From positions 1 through 49,246 of the forward strand of contig JAUIFP010000012.1 of assembly GCA_030430365.1 (NCBI GenBank): a DNA stretch of 49,246 nucleotides. Direction: 5' to 3'. Under the pieces are notes generated by a model, which was not told the origin of the DNA, searched no databases, and saw only the letters and a program-made list of their open reading frames with translations. The position numbers and the translations under genes were made by a program. This DNA is from Alphaproteobacteria bacterium. Lineage in GTDB: Bacteria > Pseudomonadota > Alphaproteobacteria > Sphingomonadales > Sphingomonadaceae. This document shows, one piece after another, positions 26,831 through 34,642 of this stretch; the first letter of the stretch is position 1; each line of letters begins with the position of its first letter.

Positions 26831-28935
26831 GCGACTTCCTGCTGGAATTGCGCTGCGAGGAAATTCCCGCCCGGATGCAGAAGGGCGCCCGCGCCGATCT
26901 GGAAAAGCTGTTTCGCGGCGAGCTGGAAGCCGCGGGCGTGAAGCCCGACCGAATCGCCGTCTGGTCCACGCCGCGCCGGCTCGCGCTGATCGCCTATGGC
27001 CTGCCTGACGCGACCGAGGCCGTCAGCGAAGAAGCCAAGGGCCCGCCCGAAGGTGCGCCGGATCAGGCGATTGACGGATTCTGCCGCAAGAACGGCGTGA
27101 CGCGCGATCAGCTGGAGCTGCGCGACGTGAAGGGCCGGATGACATGGTTCGCCGTGCGCGACATTCCCGGACGCGCCGTGAAGGACGTGCTGGCCGAAGC
27201 GATTCCCGCCATTATCCGCGCATTCCCCTGGCCCAAATCGATGCGCTGGGGCGATGCGTCGCTCTCGAATGAGAGCCTGCGCTGGGTCCGCCCGCTGTCC
27301 GGCATCGTCGCCATTTTCGGCGAAGAGCTGGTCGAATGCGAAGTGGGCGGCATCGCCAGCGCTTACGCCACACGCGGGCACCGCTTCCATCATCCCGATC
27401 CGATCACCATCGGCAGCGCGGAGGATTATGCGGAGAAGCTGCGCGCCTGCCATGTGATCGTGGACCATGAAGAACGGCAGAACATCATCCGCCTGGGTGC
27501 GGCTAAGGCGGCGGCCGATGCCGGGCTGAAACTGGTCGAGGATGAAGGCCTGGTGGTCGAGAATGCCGGGCTGACCGAAGGGCCCGTGCCGCTGCTCGGC
27601 CGCTTCGACGAGCATTTTCTTGAGGTCCCGCCCGAAGTCATCCAGCTGACGGCGCGGGTGAACCAAAAATATTTCGTCTGCGAGAAGGACGGCAAACTCG
27701 CCAACGCCTTCGTTTGCACGGCCAATATTGCGGCCAAAGATGACGGTACGGCGATTGTCGACGGCAACCGCAAGGTGCTCGCCGCCCGGCTTTCCGACGC
27801 GCGCTTCTTCTGGGAAGTCGACCAGAAGACGACGCTGGAAGCTCAGGCGAAAAAGCTGGAGCGGATCACCTTCCATGAGAAGCTGGGCACGCTGGCCGAC
27901 AAGGTCGAGCGTGTGGCCAAGTTGGCCCGCTGGCTGGTGGAAGAAGGGATCGTCAAAGGCGCGGACGCGGATCAGGCCGAACAGGCAGCACTTCTGTGCA
28001 AAGCGGACCTGGTCACTGAGATGGTCGGCGAGTTTCCCGAGCTTCAGGGCCTGATGGGCGGCTACTACGCCCAGAAGGAAGGGCTTCCCACGGAAGTCTC
28101 CGACGCGATCCGCGATCACTACAAGCCGGTGGGGCAGGGCGACGAGGTGCCGACCGCACCGGTGACCGTGGCCGTAAGCCTGGCAGACAAACTGGATACG
28201 CTGAGAAGCTTCTTTTCGATCGATGAAAAGCCCACCGGTTCCAAGGATCCATTTGCACTTCGTCGTGCAGCCCTGGGAATTATCCGTCTCGTTACCGAAA
28301 ACGCACTTCGTTTGAGCGTGGCGGATGGCGATCTGCTCGAATTCTTCGCAGACCGGCTTAAGGTTCAGCAGCGCGAAGCAGGCGTTCGCCACGATCTGAT
28401 CGATGCGGTCTTCGCTCTGGGCGGGGAGGACGATCTCGTTCGTCTGCTCGCTCGCGTCCATGCGCTGCAAGCCTTTGTCGAAACCGAAGACGGGGCAAAC
28501 CTGCTCGCAGGGTACAAGCGCGCCGCCAACATCCTCAAGAAGGAGGAATGGACAGGCATCGAAGGCGAGATTGCACAGACCGGCGAGGAAGATCCGCTAG
28601 CGGAAGTCGACGATCCCGATCTGAAGGCCGTCGTGGCGGCGAAGATGGAAGACCGCCACCGCAAGGAACTGTCCTACACGCAAGAGCCGGCCGAAAAGGC
28701 GCTGACCGAAGCGCTCGATGCGGCCGAGCCCAAGGCTGCCGCGGCGATCGAGGCGGAAGATTTCGAAGCGGCGATGTCGGCGCTGGCCAGTCTGCGTGCA
28801 CCGATCGACGCATTCTTTGACGAAGTGACCGTAAATGACGAGAACAGGGACAAGCGCGCTGCACGGCTCGACCTACTTGATCGCTTCCGTGTTGCGGTGC
28901 ACAAAGTGGCAGATTTTTCGCGTATTGAGGGGTAA
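26827..28935 (+). CDS. glyS: glycyl-tRNA synthetase beta subunit
   Basis: This 702-residue beta subunit recognises tRNA-Gly and completes the alpha2-beta2 enzyme. It opens with [14 protein letters not shown] and contains WPKSMRWGD, an HD-like HHPDPITI region, [19 protein letters not shown], and [16 protein letters not shown], all family landmarks. The start was placed at the ATG overlapping the glyQ stop (ATGA at 26827-26830), rather than nine bases upstream within glyQ. Length is typical. An inverted repeat 21 bases after the stop may end transcription or belong to the ppdK leader. Confidence 0.97.
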   Translation: MSDFLLELRCEEIPARMQKGARADLEKLFRGELEAAGVKPDRIAVWSTPRRLALIAYGLPDATEAVSEEAKGPPEGAPDQAIDGFCRKNGVTRDQLELRDVKGRMTWFAVRDIPGRAVKDVLAEAIPAIIRAFPWPKSMRWGDASLSNESLRWVRPLSGIVAIFGEELVECEVGGIASAYATRGHRFHHPDPITIGSAEDYAEKLRACHVIVDHEERQNIIRLGAAKAAADAGLKLVEDEGLVVENAGLTEGPVPLLGRFDEHFLEVPPEVIQLTARVNQKYFVCEKDGKLANAFVCTANIAAKDDGTAIVDGNRKVLAARLSDARFFWEVDQKTTLEAQAKKLERITFHEKLGTLADKVERVAKLARWLVEEGIVKGADADQAEQAALLCKADLVTEMVGEFPELQGLMGGYYAQKEGLPTEVSDAIRDHYKPVGQGDEVPTAPVTVAVSLADKLDTLRSFFSIDEKPTGSKDPFALRRAALGIIRLVTENALRLSVADGDLLEFFADRLKVQQREAGVRHDLIDAVFALGGEDDLVRLLARVHALQAFVETEDGANLLAGYKRAANILKKEEWTGIEGEIAQTGEEDPLAEVDDPDLKAVVAAKMEDRHRKELSYTQEPAEKALTEALDAAEPKAAAAIEAEDFEAAMSALASLRAPIDAFFDEVTVNDENRDKRAARLDLLDRFRVAVHKVADFSRIEG

Positions 28936-28955
28936 TCCGGATAAGCGTCTTCATT

Positions 28956-28987
28956 CATCGGCATTTAAACTATAGAAATTTCCGATG
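28956..28987 (+). repeat. inverted repeat in the glyS-ppdK gap
   Basis: CATCGG (28956-28961) and CCGATG (28982-28987) are exact inverted arms flanking an AT-rich centre of 20 bases in which TTT and AAA tracts partly pair. It could be the glyS terminator, although no T tract follows, or an operator for ppdK. Confidence 0.35.
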
Positions 28988-29012
28988 GTTATGAGGGCGA
29001 ACCCAGCCAAAT

Positions 29013-29033
29013 AGAGTGCCATTCGTGCACTCT
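29013..29033 (+). repeat. 7-bp stem hairpin in the ppdK leader
   Basis: AGAGTGC (29013-29019) and GCACTCT (29027-29033) form a perfect seven-pair stem with the loop CATTCGT. It ends 26 bases before the ppdK start codon and would lie in the mRNA leader. A role in translation or stability is inferred only. Confidence 0.35.
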
Positions 29034-29059
29034 CGAAATTCAGCAAAAAGTGGGACTAG

Positions 29060-31723
29060 ATGAGCAAGTCGGTCTATATTTTCGGTGGCGGTGCGAAGGA
29101 CGAGGATCCGCGCGCCCGGGACAAGAACATCGTTGGCGGCAAGGGCGCGAACCTGGCCGAAATGGCGGGTATCGGCCTTCCGGTTCCCCCCGGCTTTACG
29201 ATCACGACCGAAGAATGTGTTACCTATCTGGCCGGCGGTTCGGACTTTTCGGACGAGCTCCGCTCCGAAGTGGCGGCTGCGCAGGCCCATATCGAAAAGA
29301 GCGTCGGCAAGAAGCTGGGCGACGCGGCGGACCCGCTGCTGGTTTCGGTCCGTTCCGGCGCGCGCGTTTCCATGCCCGGCATGATGGATACCGTGCTCAA
29401 TCTCGGCCTCAATGACGAGACTGTGGAAGGCCTTGCCGCGACGTCTGAAGACGAACGCTTCGCCTGGGATTCCTATCGCCGCTTCATCCAGATGTATTCC
29501 GACGTCGTGCTCGGGCTCGATCACGGATTGTTCGAGGAAGCGCTGGAAGTCGCCAAGGAAGACAATGGCTATTTCGCCGACATCGAAATGGGTGCCGGCG
29601 AATGGAAGAAGCTGGTCTCCGAATACAAGAAGATCGTCGAGAAGGAATTGGGCCGTCCGTTCCCGCAGGACGTGAACGAACAGCTTTGGGGCGCGATCGC
29701 CGCCGTGTTTGACAGCTGGGATGCGGACCGCGCGAAGGTCTATCGCCGGCTGAACGACATTCCGGGCGATTGGGGCACGGCCGTCAATGTGCAGGCGATG
29801 GTGTTCGGCAATATGGGCGACACGTCCGCAACCGGCGTGGCCTTCACGCGCGATCCCGCAACCGGCGAGAAAGCCTATTACGGCGAGTGGCTGGTCAATG
29901 CGCAGGGTGAGGATGTCGTCGCCGGCATCCGCACGCCGCAATATCTGACCAAGAAGGCGCGCGAGGCGGCAAATGCCAAGCCGCTGAGTATGGAAGAGGC
30001 CATGCCCGATGCCTTCGGCGAACTGGCCCATGTCTTCGAACTGCTCGAACAGCATTACAAGGACATGCAGGATATCGAGTTCACCGTGGAACGCGGCAAG
30101 CTGTGGATGCTGCAGACCCGCAGCGGCAAGCGCACAGCCAAGGCCGCGCTCAAGCTGGCGGTCGATATGGTGGGCGAAGGCCTGATTGACGAGCGGACCG
30201 CGATCCTGCGCGTCGATCCGATGGCGCTGGACCAGCTGCTGCACCCGACCCTCGACCCCGAGGCTCCGCGCGATGTCATGACAAGCGGCCTGCCCGCGTC
30301 CCCCGGCGCAGCATCCGGCGCGGTCGTGCTCGATGCCGAAACGGCCGAAACCCGCGCGGCACGCGGGGAAGACGTAGTTCTGGTCCGCATCGAAACCAGC
30401 CCGGAAGACATTCACGGCATGCATGCGGCCAAGGGTATCCTGACCGCGCGCGGCGGGATGACGAGCCACGCCGCCGTGGTCGCGCGCGGCATGGGCCGCC
30501 CCTGCGTCTCCGGTGCGTCGGGCGTTTCGATCAATATGAGCGCGCGGACGCTGACGATCGGCGGCCGGGCACTGAAGGAAGGCGACACGATTACGCTGGA
30601 CGGCTCGACCGGCGAGGTCATGGCCGGTGAAGTCCCGACGATCGAGCCTGAACTGGTAGGCGATTTCGCCACGCTGATGGAATGGGCGGACAAGCATCGG
30701 CGGATGAAGGTCCGCACCAATGCCGAAACGCCCACCGATTGCAGCATGGCGCGTCAGTTCGGCGCGGAAGGCATCGGGCTGTGCCGCACCGAACACATGT
30801 TCTTCGATGAAAACCGCATCACTGCGGTCCGCCAGATGATCCTGGCGGATGACGAGAAAGGGCGGCGTGCAGCGCTGGCCAAGCTCCTGCCGGAACAGCG
30901 CGGGGACTTCCTGGAAATCTTCAGGGTGATGACCGGACTGCCGGTGACGATCCGCCTGCTCGATCCGCCGCTGCATGAATTCCTGCCCCATGCGGAACAG
31001 GAATTCAGCGAAGTTGCCGAAGCGACCGGGCTCGGCGTCGACCATCTCAAGCGGCGCGCGGAAGAGCTGGAAGAGTTCAACCCAATGCTGGGCCATCGCG
31101 GCTGCCGCCTGGGGATTACCTATCCGGAAATCTACGAGATGCAGGCCCGCGCGATCTTCGAGGCTGCTTGCCAGATCGCAGAGGAAAGCGGCGAAGCGCC
31201 GGTTCCCGAAGTGATGATCCCGCTCGTGGCGACGAAGCGTGAATTGCAGCTGCTGCGCGAACTGGTCGAAAAGACGGCCAAGCAGGTGTTCGAGGAAAAG
31301 GGCCGCACGCTGGAATATATGGTCGGCACAATGATCGAGCTGCCCAGAGCCGCGCTGATGGCGAATGAGATCGCCAAGGAAGGTGAATTCTTCTCCTTCG
31401 GCACGAACGACCTCACGCAGACGACACTGGGCCTGAGCCGCGACGATTCCTCGCGCTTCCTCCCGGCCTATGTCGACAAGGGCATCTTCCCGCGCGATCC
31501 CTTCGTCAGCCTCGATCTCGACGGCGTCGGCGAACTGGTGAAGATCGCGGCGGAGCGGGGCCGTGATACGCGCCCCGAAATCAAGCTCGGCATTTGCGGA
31601 GAGCATGGCGGCGATCCCGCATCGATCATGTTCTGCGAGGAAGTCGGGCTCGATTACGTCAGTGCGTCACCTTACCGTGTGCCGATTGCACGCCTTGCCG
31701 CAGCGCAGGCGGCATTGAAGTAA
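29060..31723 (+). CDS. ppdK: pyruvate, phosphate dikinase
   Basis: This 887-residue enzyme interconverts pyruvate, ATP and phosphate with PEP, AMP and pyrophosphate, supporting gluconeogenesis or pyrophosphate-dependent glycolysis. The N-terminal ATP-grasp domain starts with the GGKGANLAEM segment and includes SVRSGARVSMPGMMDT. The swivelling His domain carries GGMTSHAAVVARG with the phosphorylated His at 470. The C-terminal PEP/pyruvate barrel includes GIGLCRTEHMF and FGTNDLTQTTLGLSRDD. Length is normal. Two inverted repeats lie in its 124-bp leader. Confidence 0.97.
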   Translation: MSKSVYIFGGGAKDEDPRARDKNIVGGKGANLAEMAGIGLPVPPGFTITTEECVTYLAGGSDFSDELRSEVAAAQAHIEKSVGKKLGDAADPLLVSVRSGARVSMPGMMDTVLNLGLNDETVEGLAATSEDERFAWDSYRRFIQMYSDVVLGLDHGLFEEALEVAKEDNGYFADIEMGAGEWKKLVSEYKKIVEKELGRPFPQDVNEQLWGAIAAVFDSWDADRAKVYRRLNDIPGDWGTAVNVQAMVFGNMGDTSATGVAFTRDPATGEKAYYGEWLVNAQGEDVVAGIRTPQYLTKKAREAANAKPLSMEEAMPDAFGELAHVFELLEQHYKDMQDIEFTVERGKLWMLQTRSGKRTAKAALKLAVDMVGEGLIDERTAILRVDPMALDQLLHPTLDPEAPRDVMTSGLPASPGAASGAVVLDAETAETRAARGEDVVLVRIETSPEDIHGMHAAKGILTARGGMTSHAAVVARGMGRPCVSGASGVSINMSARTLTIGGRALKEGDTITLDGSTGEVMAGEVPTIEPELVGDFATLMEWADKHRRMKVRTNAETPTDCSMARQFGAEGIGLCRTEHMFFDENRITAVRQMILADDEKGRRAALAKLLPEQRGDFLEIFRVMTGLPVTIRLLDPPLHEFLPHAEQEFSEVAEATGLGVDHLKRRAEELEEFNPMLGHRGCRLGITYPEIYEMQARAIFEAACQIAEESGEAPVPEVMIPLVATKRELQLLRELVEKTAKQVFEEKGRTLEYMVGTMIELPRAALMANEIAKEGEFFSFGTNDLTQTTLGLSRDDSSRFLPAYVDKGIFPRDPFVSLDLDGVGELVKIAAERGRDTRPEIKLGICGEHGGDPASIMFCEEVGLDYVSASPYRVPIARLAAAQAALK

Positions 31724-31754
31724 AGTTGGAACGCTTTGGAGCAGGCTCGGGGCG

Positions 31755-32525
31755 CTAAAGGTTGCCCTGAGCCTTCCATCCGCTCAGCGTGAGAATCTCG
31801 AAATGCTCGGTGGTGCGCCCATCGGCGTCACCGGCGGCTTTGAACGCCGTCTGTGCGCGTTCGAGCATGGCCCGGCCGATCGGCGGCGCGTGCGAGGCGA
31901 GAGCGTTGCCCAGGCCCTGCGCGCGCAGATCGGCAGCGAGCGAAGCCAGGGAACCAAAGCGCACATCCAGCGGCCGGCTGTCGATCACCGCGTTGATGAA
32001 GCCGCAGCGCTGCAGCAACTGCCCGCCGGCGCGCACATCGACCATGGGATGCGCCCGTGCCGCCGGGCGGTCCCCATCGGCGGCCATCATGGCCTCGCGC
32101 AGGACCGGCAGCGATCCCGCACCTATGAAGCTGGCAATCATCAGCCCCTTGGGCGCGAGCGCCTGGCGAATATGGATCAAAGCACCGGGCAGGTCGTTCA
32201 CCGTGTCCAGCGTGCCGAGGCTGGCAATCAGATCGAAGCCTCCTGAAGGGTAAGGCTGCTCTTCATCGAACCCATCGACCGGATCGGCAGATGTGACCTC
32301 GCAGCCTTCGGCCGAAAGCCTGTTTGCGACCTCGCCTGTCCAGTCACCGATGATCAGAGCCCGCTGCGGTTCATGGCGCAGGAAACCTAGGCGTTCGATA
32401 ACGTCCTCGGTCATGTCCTCGATCACATAGCGCGGGGCATCCGCGCCGGCCTGAAGCGCGCGCATTCGCCGGCGGATCGCGATGCGGCGCGCATGGGAAA
32501 AGATTACGGGCGGGGCGCTGGCCAT
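31755..32525 (-). CDS. SAM-dependent methyltransferase, BioC/NDUFAF5-like
   Basis: This 256-residue class I methyltransferase has a degenerate Gly-rich motif ALIIGDWTGEVANRL near residues 56-70, an acidic SADPVDG segment near 79-85 and a post-motif region FDLIASLGTLDTVNDLP. The N-terminal extension (FSHARRIAIRRRMRAL) is typical of alphaproteobacterial relatives of BioC and mitochondrial NDUFAF5. The NDUFAF5 homologue hydroxylates a complex I subunit arginine, but whether this protein methylates or hydroxylates is unknown. It diverges from comF with 55 bp between starts and converges on ppdK. Confidence 0.8.
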   Translation of the reverse strand: MASAPPVIFSHARRIAIRRRMRALQAGADAPRYVIEDMTEDVIERLGFLRHEPQRALIIGDWTGEVANRLSAEGCEVTSADPVDGFDEEQPYPSGGFDLIASLGTLDTVNDLPGALIHIRQALAPKGLMIASFIGAGSLPVLREAMMAADGDRPAARAHPMVDVRAGGQLLQRCGFINAVIDSRPLDVRFGSLASLAADLRAQGLGNALASHAPPIGRAMLERAQTAFKAAGDADGRTTEHFEILTLSGWKAQGNL

Positions 32526-32580
32526 CGCCGCAACCCGTGCACTGCTTGCCAGCCCGGCGCAAGCGAGGCAGCATGGCGCA

Positions 32581-33423
32581 ATGACGCTCGCCCGACAGAT
32601 CGGTTCTGCCTTCGCGCCGCTGGTGGACCTGGTCTATCCGCCGCGATGTCCGCTATGCGGCACCGGTATCGCGGCACAGACGGGCCTCTGCACCGATTGC
32701 TGGAGCGAGCTGGTCATTCCCGCCGAGCCATGCTGTGCGCGGTGCCAGAGACCGTTTGGCGAAGGAGAGGGCACCGATGGCACGATTTGCGCCCCCTGCC
32801 TGGCTTCCCCGCCTCAGCATGATGGGATTGCGGCGGGGACGCTCTACAACGACGCCTCGCGCAGGCTGGTGCTCGCCTATAAGCATGGCAAGCGGATTGC
32901 CCTGGCGCCTTTGCTGGCACGCCTGATCACGGCGCGGTTGCCCGCTTGCGGCGATCGCTGGTTGGTCGTTCCCGTTCCGCTTCACAGGGTGCGGCTGTGG
33001 CGCCGCGGCTTCAATCAGGCCGCGATCCTCGCTCAGGCCATTGCCCGGCAGACCGGGTCCGATTTACTGGTGGACGCACTGGTTAGGCGCAAACCGACGC
33101 CAATCCTGGGCGGGCTCGGCCGCAAGGCGCGGGCGAGGGCGCTGGCGGGCGCGATCGCGGTCTCTCCTGCCCGGGCGAAGCAAATTCGCGGCGCATCGGT
33201 GCTACTGGTTGACGATGTCCTGACCAGCGGGGCGACGAGCGAGGTTTGCGTCCACGCGCTCAAACGGGCTGGCGCCCAGAAAGTTGTCATAGCGTGTTTC
33301 GCCAGGGTGCTGGACGAGGCGCTGGATGCCGCAGGCGATATTGCCGGGCACGAAGCAGCGCCTCAGAACGCACCGCCCCAAAACGCGAAGCGCCCGGAGA
33401 TTGCTCCCCGGGCGCCCACGTGA
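32581..33423 (+). CDS. ComF-family phosphoribosyltransferase-like protein
   Basis: This 280-residue protein has an N-terminal double zinc-finger-like region with Cys pairs CPLCG, CTDC, CCARC and CAPC between about residues 23 and 73. The phosphoribosyltransferase domain follows, with VPVPLHRVRLWRRGFNQA and the PRPP-binding VLLVDDVLTSGAT. In competent bacteria ComF is linked to DNA uptake, while in many others the role is unknown. The ATG at 32581 was chosen because it begins the conserved region; the frame is open 33 codons further upstream into the promoter zone. The last codons overlap a GC-rich hairpin. Confidence 0.88.
   Translation: MTLARQIGSAFAPLVDLVYPPRCPLCGTGIAAQTGLCTDCWSELVIPAEPCCARCQRPFGEGEGTDGTICAPCLASPPQHDGIAAGTLYNDASRRLVLAYKHGKRIALAPLLARLITARLPACGDRWLVVPVPLHRVRLWRRGFNQAAILAQAIARQTGSDLLVDALVRRKPTPILGGLGRKARARALAGAIAVSPARAKQIRGASVLLVDDVLTSGATSEVCVHALKRAGAQKVVIACFARVLDEALDAAGDIAGHEAAPQNAPPQNAKRPEIAPRAPT
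33390..33415. terminator. GC-rich hairpin overlapping the 3' end of comF
   Basis: GCGCCCGGAG (33390-33399) faces CTCCCCGGGCGC (33404-33415), giving a ten-pair stem with a two-base bulge and loop ATTG. It encodes the last residues of ComF (RPEIAPRAP). Only a short ATTTT lies about ten bases downstream, so termination efficiency is uncertain. Confidence 0.45.
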
Positions 33424-33737
33424 CGATTTTGCTTAGGCCGGCGCTATGGCGCTCTTTGGCATTACCCCTGCAAATGCCGGGCCTAATCCCTCATTTTTTT
33501 GCCGATGACCTCCCGTCCAGAGTGTCACCGATACCCCCTATTCCTTGGCGTCCAGATGGCGCACCCGGTTGTGGCGGGCGGCCTCTTTGTGTGCCGCAAT
33601 CGTCTAATCCCATTGAAACCTCCGGACCGGAAGTGAGTTTGCCCGATCTCATGGATTTTGGCTCCAATCTGTGGTTATCCTGCAACAAAACGGGCCGATT
33701 CCGGCACTTTGAACACATAATTTGAAGGAAGCTTACC
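33424..33737. other. intergenic region between comF and hisI
   Basis: No gene is called. The first 60 bases can fold into a multi-branched structure: AGGCC (33435-33439) with GGCCT (33480-33484) outside, GCGC (33441-33444) with GCGC (33449-33452), and GGCATT (33458-33463) with AATGCC (33473-33478). Seven T residues follow at 33494-33500. A minus-strand frame at 33491-33739 (82 codons) has no recognisable product. The rest, up to the hisI leader, shows no promoter I would trust. Confidence 0.4.
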
Positions 33738-33788
33738 ATTTCTGCGAAGGATCAAGATGCTTCTGCCCGGGAACAGGGCGGAGAGTTC

Positions 33789-34121
33789 ATGCCGAAGTTC
33801 GACTCTTCCGGATTGCTGACGGCTGTCGTGACCGACGCCGATTCCGGGACCGTCCTGATGGTTGCCCATATGAATGCGGAAGCTGTGGAGCTGACGCGCG
33901 AAACCGGGATGGCTCATTTCTTTTCACGCAGCAGGGGGCGCCTTTGGAAGAAGGGCGAAACCTCCGGGAATGTGCTGACGGTGACGGAGATTTTGGTCGA
34001 TTGCGACCAGGATGCCCTGGTGGTGAAGGCGAAACCTGCGGGGCCGGCATGCCATACCGGCGCGGTGAGCTGCTTCTACCGCAAGCTGGGTGATAACGGG
34101 CTGACCCCGGCATCAAGTTGA
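33789..34121 (+). CDS. hisI: phosphoribosyl-AMP cyclohydrolase
   Basis: This enzyme opens the purine ring of phosphoribosyl-AMP in histidine synthesis. From the ATG it is 110 residues with [18 protein letters not shown], the metal-binding DCDQD near residue 72-76 and [15 protein letters not shown]. However, the frame continues upstream as AREQGGEF before MPKFDSSG, and alphaproteobacterial HisI proteins normally have this conserved EQG-x(2-3)-P-(R/K)-FD stretch. No ATG, GTG or TTG occurs there; the only plausible codon is ATT at 33738, with AAGGA eight bases before it, giving 127 residues. GGAG also precedes the ATG. hisE is not adjacent. A MerR gene follows after 31 bp. Confidence 0.88.
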   Translation: MPKFDSSGLLTAVVTDADSGTVLMVAHMNAEAVELTRETGMAHFFSRSRGRLWKKGETSGNVLTVTEILVDCDQDALVVKAKPAGPACHTGAVSCFYRKLGDNGLTPASS

Positions 34122-34135
34122 CGCTTACGTAAAGG
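34118..34135. promoter_or_regulatory. candidate MerR-family operator with -35 element
   Basis: The 18 bases TTGACGCTTACGTAAAGG include the hisI stop codon and contain a near-palindromic core, CTTACGTAAAG, reminiscent of sites for LiuR-type MerR regulators. TTGACG could serve as a -35 hexamer. It lies 17 bases before the merR start, a position suited to autoregulation. Identity as the regulator's own operator is inference. Confidence 0.4.
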
Positions 34136-34152
34136 GAAGTTACCAGAGTGGT

Positions 34153-34626
34153 ATGTCTTCTGCTCAGCCAGGCAGGGTAGTTTCCAGTGACCGGACGGGT
34201 GCGCATCTTGACCGTCCGGACACGCAAGGGCGCGAACTCTATTCCATTACCGATCTGACCGCGGAGTTTGGCGTAACGGCCCGGGCCTTGCGTCACTATG
34301 AAAGCGAAGGGCTGATCGCGCCGCACCGCGAAGGCCTGTCACGGATCTATTCCAAGCGCGACCGGGCCCGCCTGGCGTGGATCATGCGGGCCAAGAATGT
34401 CGGCTTCAGCCTTTCGGAAATTCGCGAGCTGATCGATCTCTACGATCTCGATGACGGCCGCGTGGAGCAATGCCGCGTCACCATCCTGCGCTGCCGGGAA
34501 AAAATCGCGAAGCTGAAGCAACAAAAGTCAGACATTGAGAGTTCCATAAGCGAGTTGACCGATTTCGTAGCCCATCTCGAAACGCTTGATTTAGGCTCTG
34601 ACAACCGGAAAACCGGCAGCGGCTGA
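34153..34626 (+). CDS. MerR-family transcriptional regulator, LiuR-like
   Basis: This 157-residue regulator has a winged-helix MerR domain at about 28-100, opening with YSITDLTAEFGVTARALRHYE and its RxYxxEGLI element. A coiled-coil dimerisation helix at about 108-145 (VTILRCREKIAKLKQQKSDI) follows. There is no Cys-rich metal-binding C-terminus, so it is not a metal sensor. Position 16 bp before an acyl-CoA dehydrogenase gene fits the LiuR-type group that controls acyl-CoA and branched-chain amino acid catabolism. The first 27 residues are a disordered extension. A matching palindrome lies just upstream. Confidence 0.86.
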   Translation: MSSAQPGRVVSSDRTGAHLDRPDTQGRELYSITDLTAEFGVTARALRHYESEGLIAPHREGLSRIYSKRDRARLAWIMRAKNVGFSLSEIRELIDLYDLDDGRVEQCRVTILRCREKIAKLKQQKSDIESSISELTDFVAHLETLDLGSDNRKTGSG

Positions 34627-34642
34627 TACCCAGGAGAGAACG

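Noticed and set aside
26773-28470. 565-codon minus-strand frame
   Set aside because: It lies antisense to glyS, with shadow composition and no family signature.
28970-31606. 878-codon open frame on the minus strand
   Set aside because: It is fully antisense to ppdK. Long antisense frames are expected in GC-rich genes, and the product has no recognisable domains.
33491-33739. 82-codon minus-strand frame between comF and hisI
   Set aside because: No homology recognised and no convincing ribosome site; composition looks non-coding.
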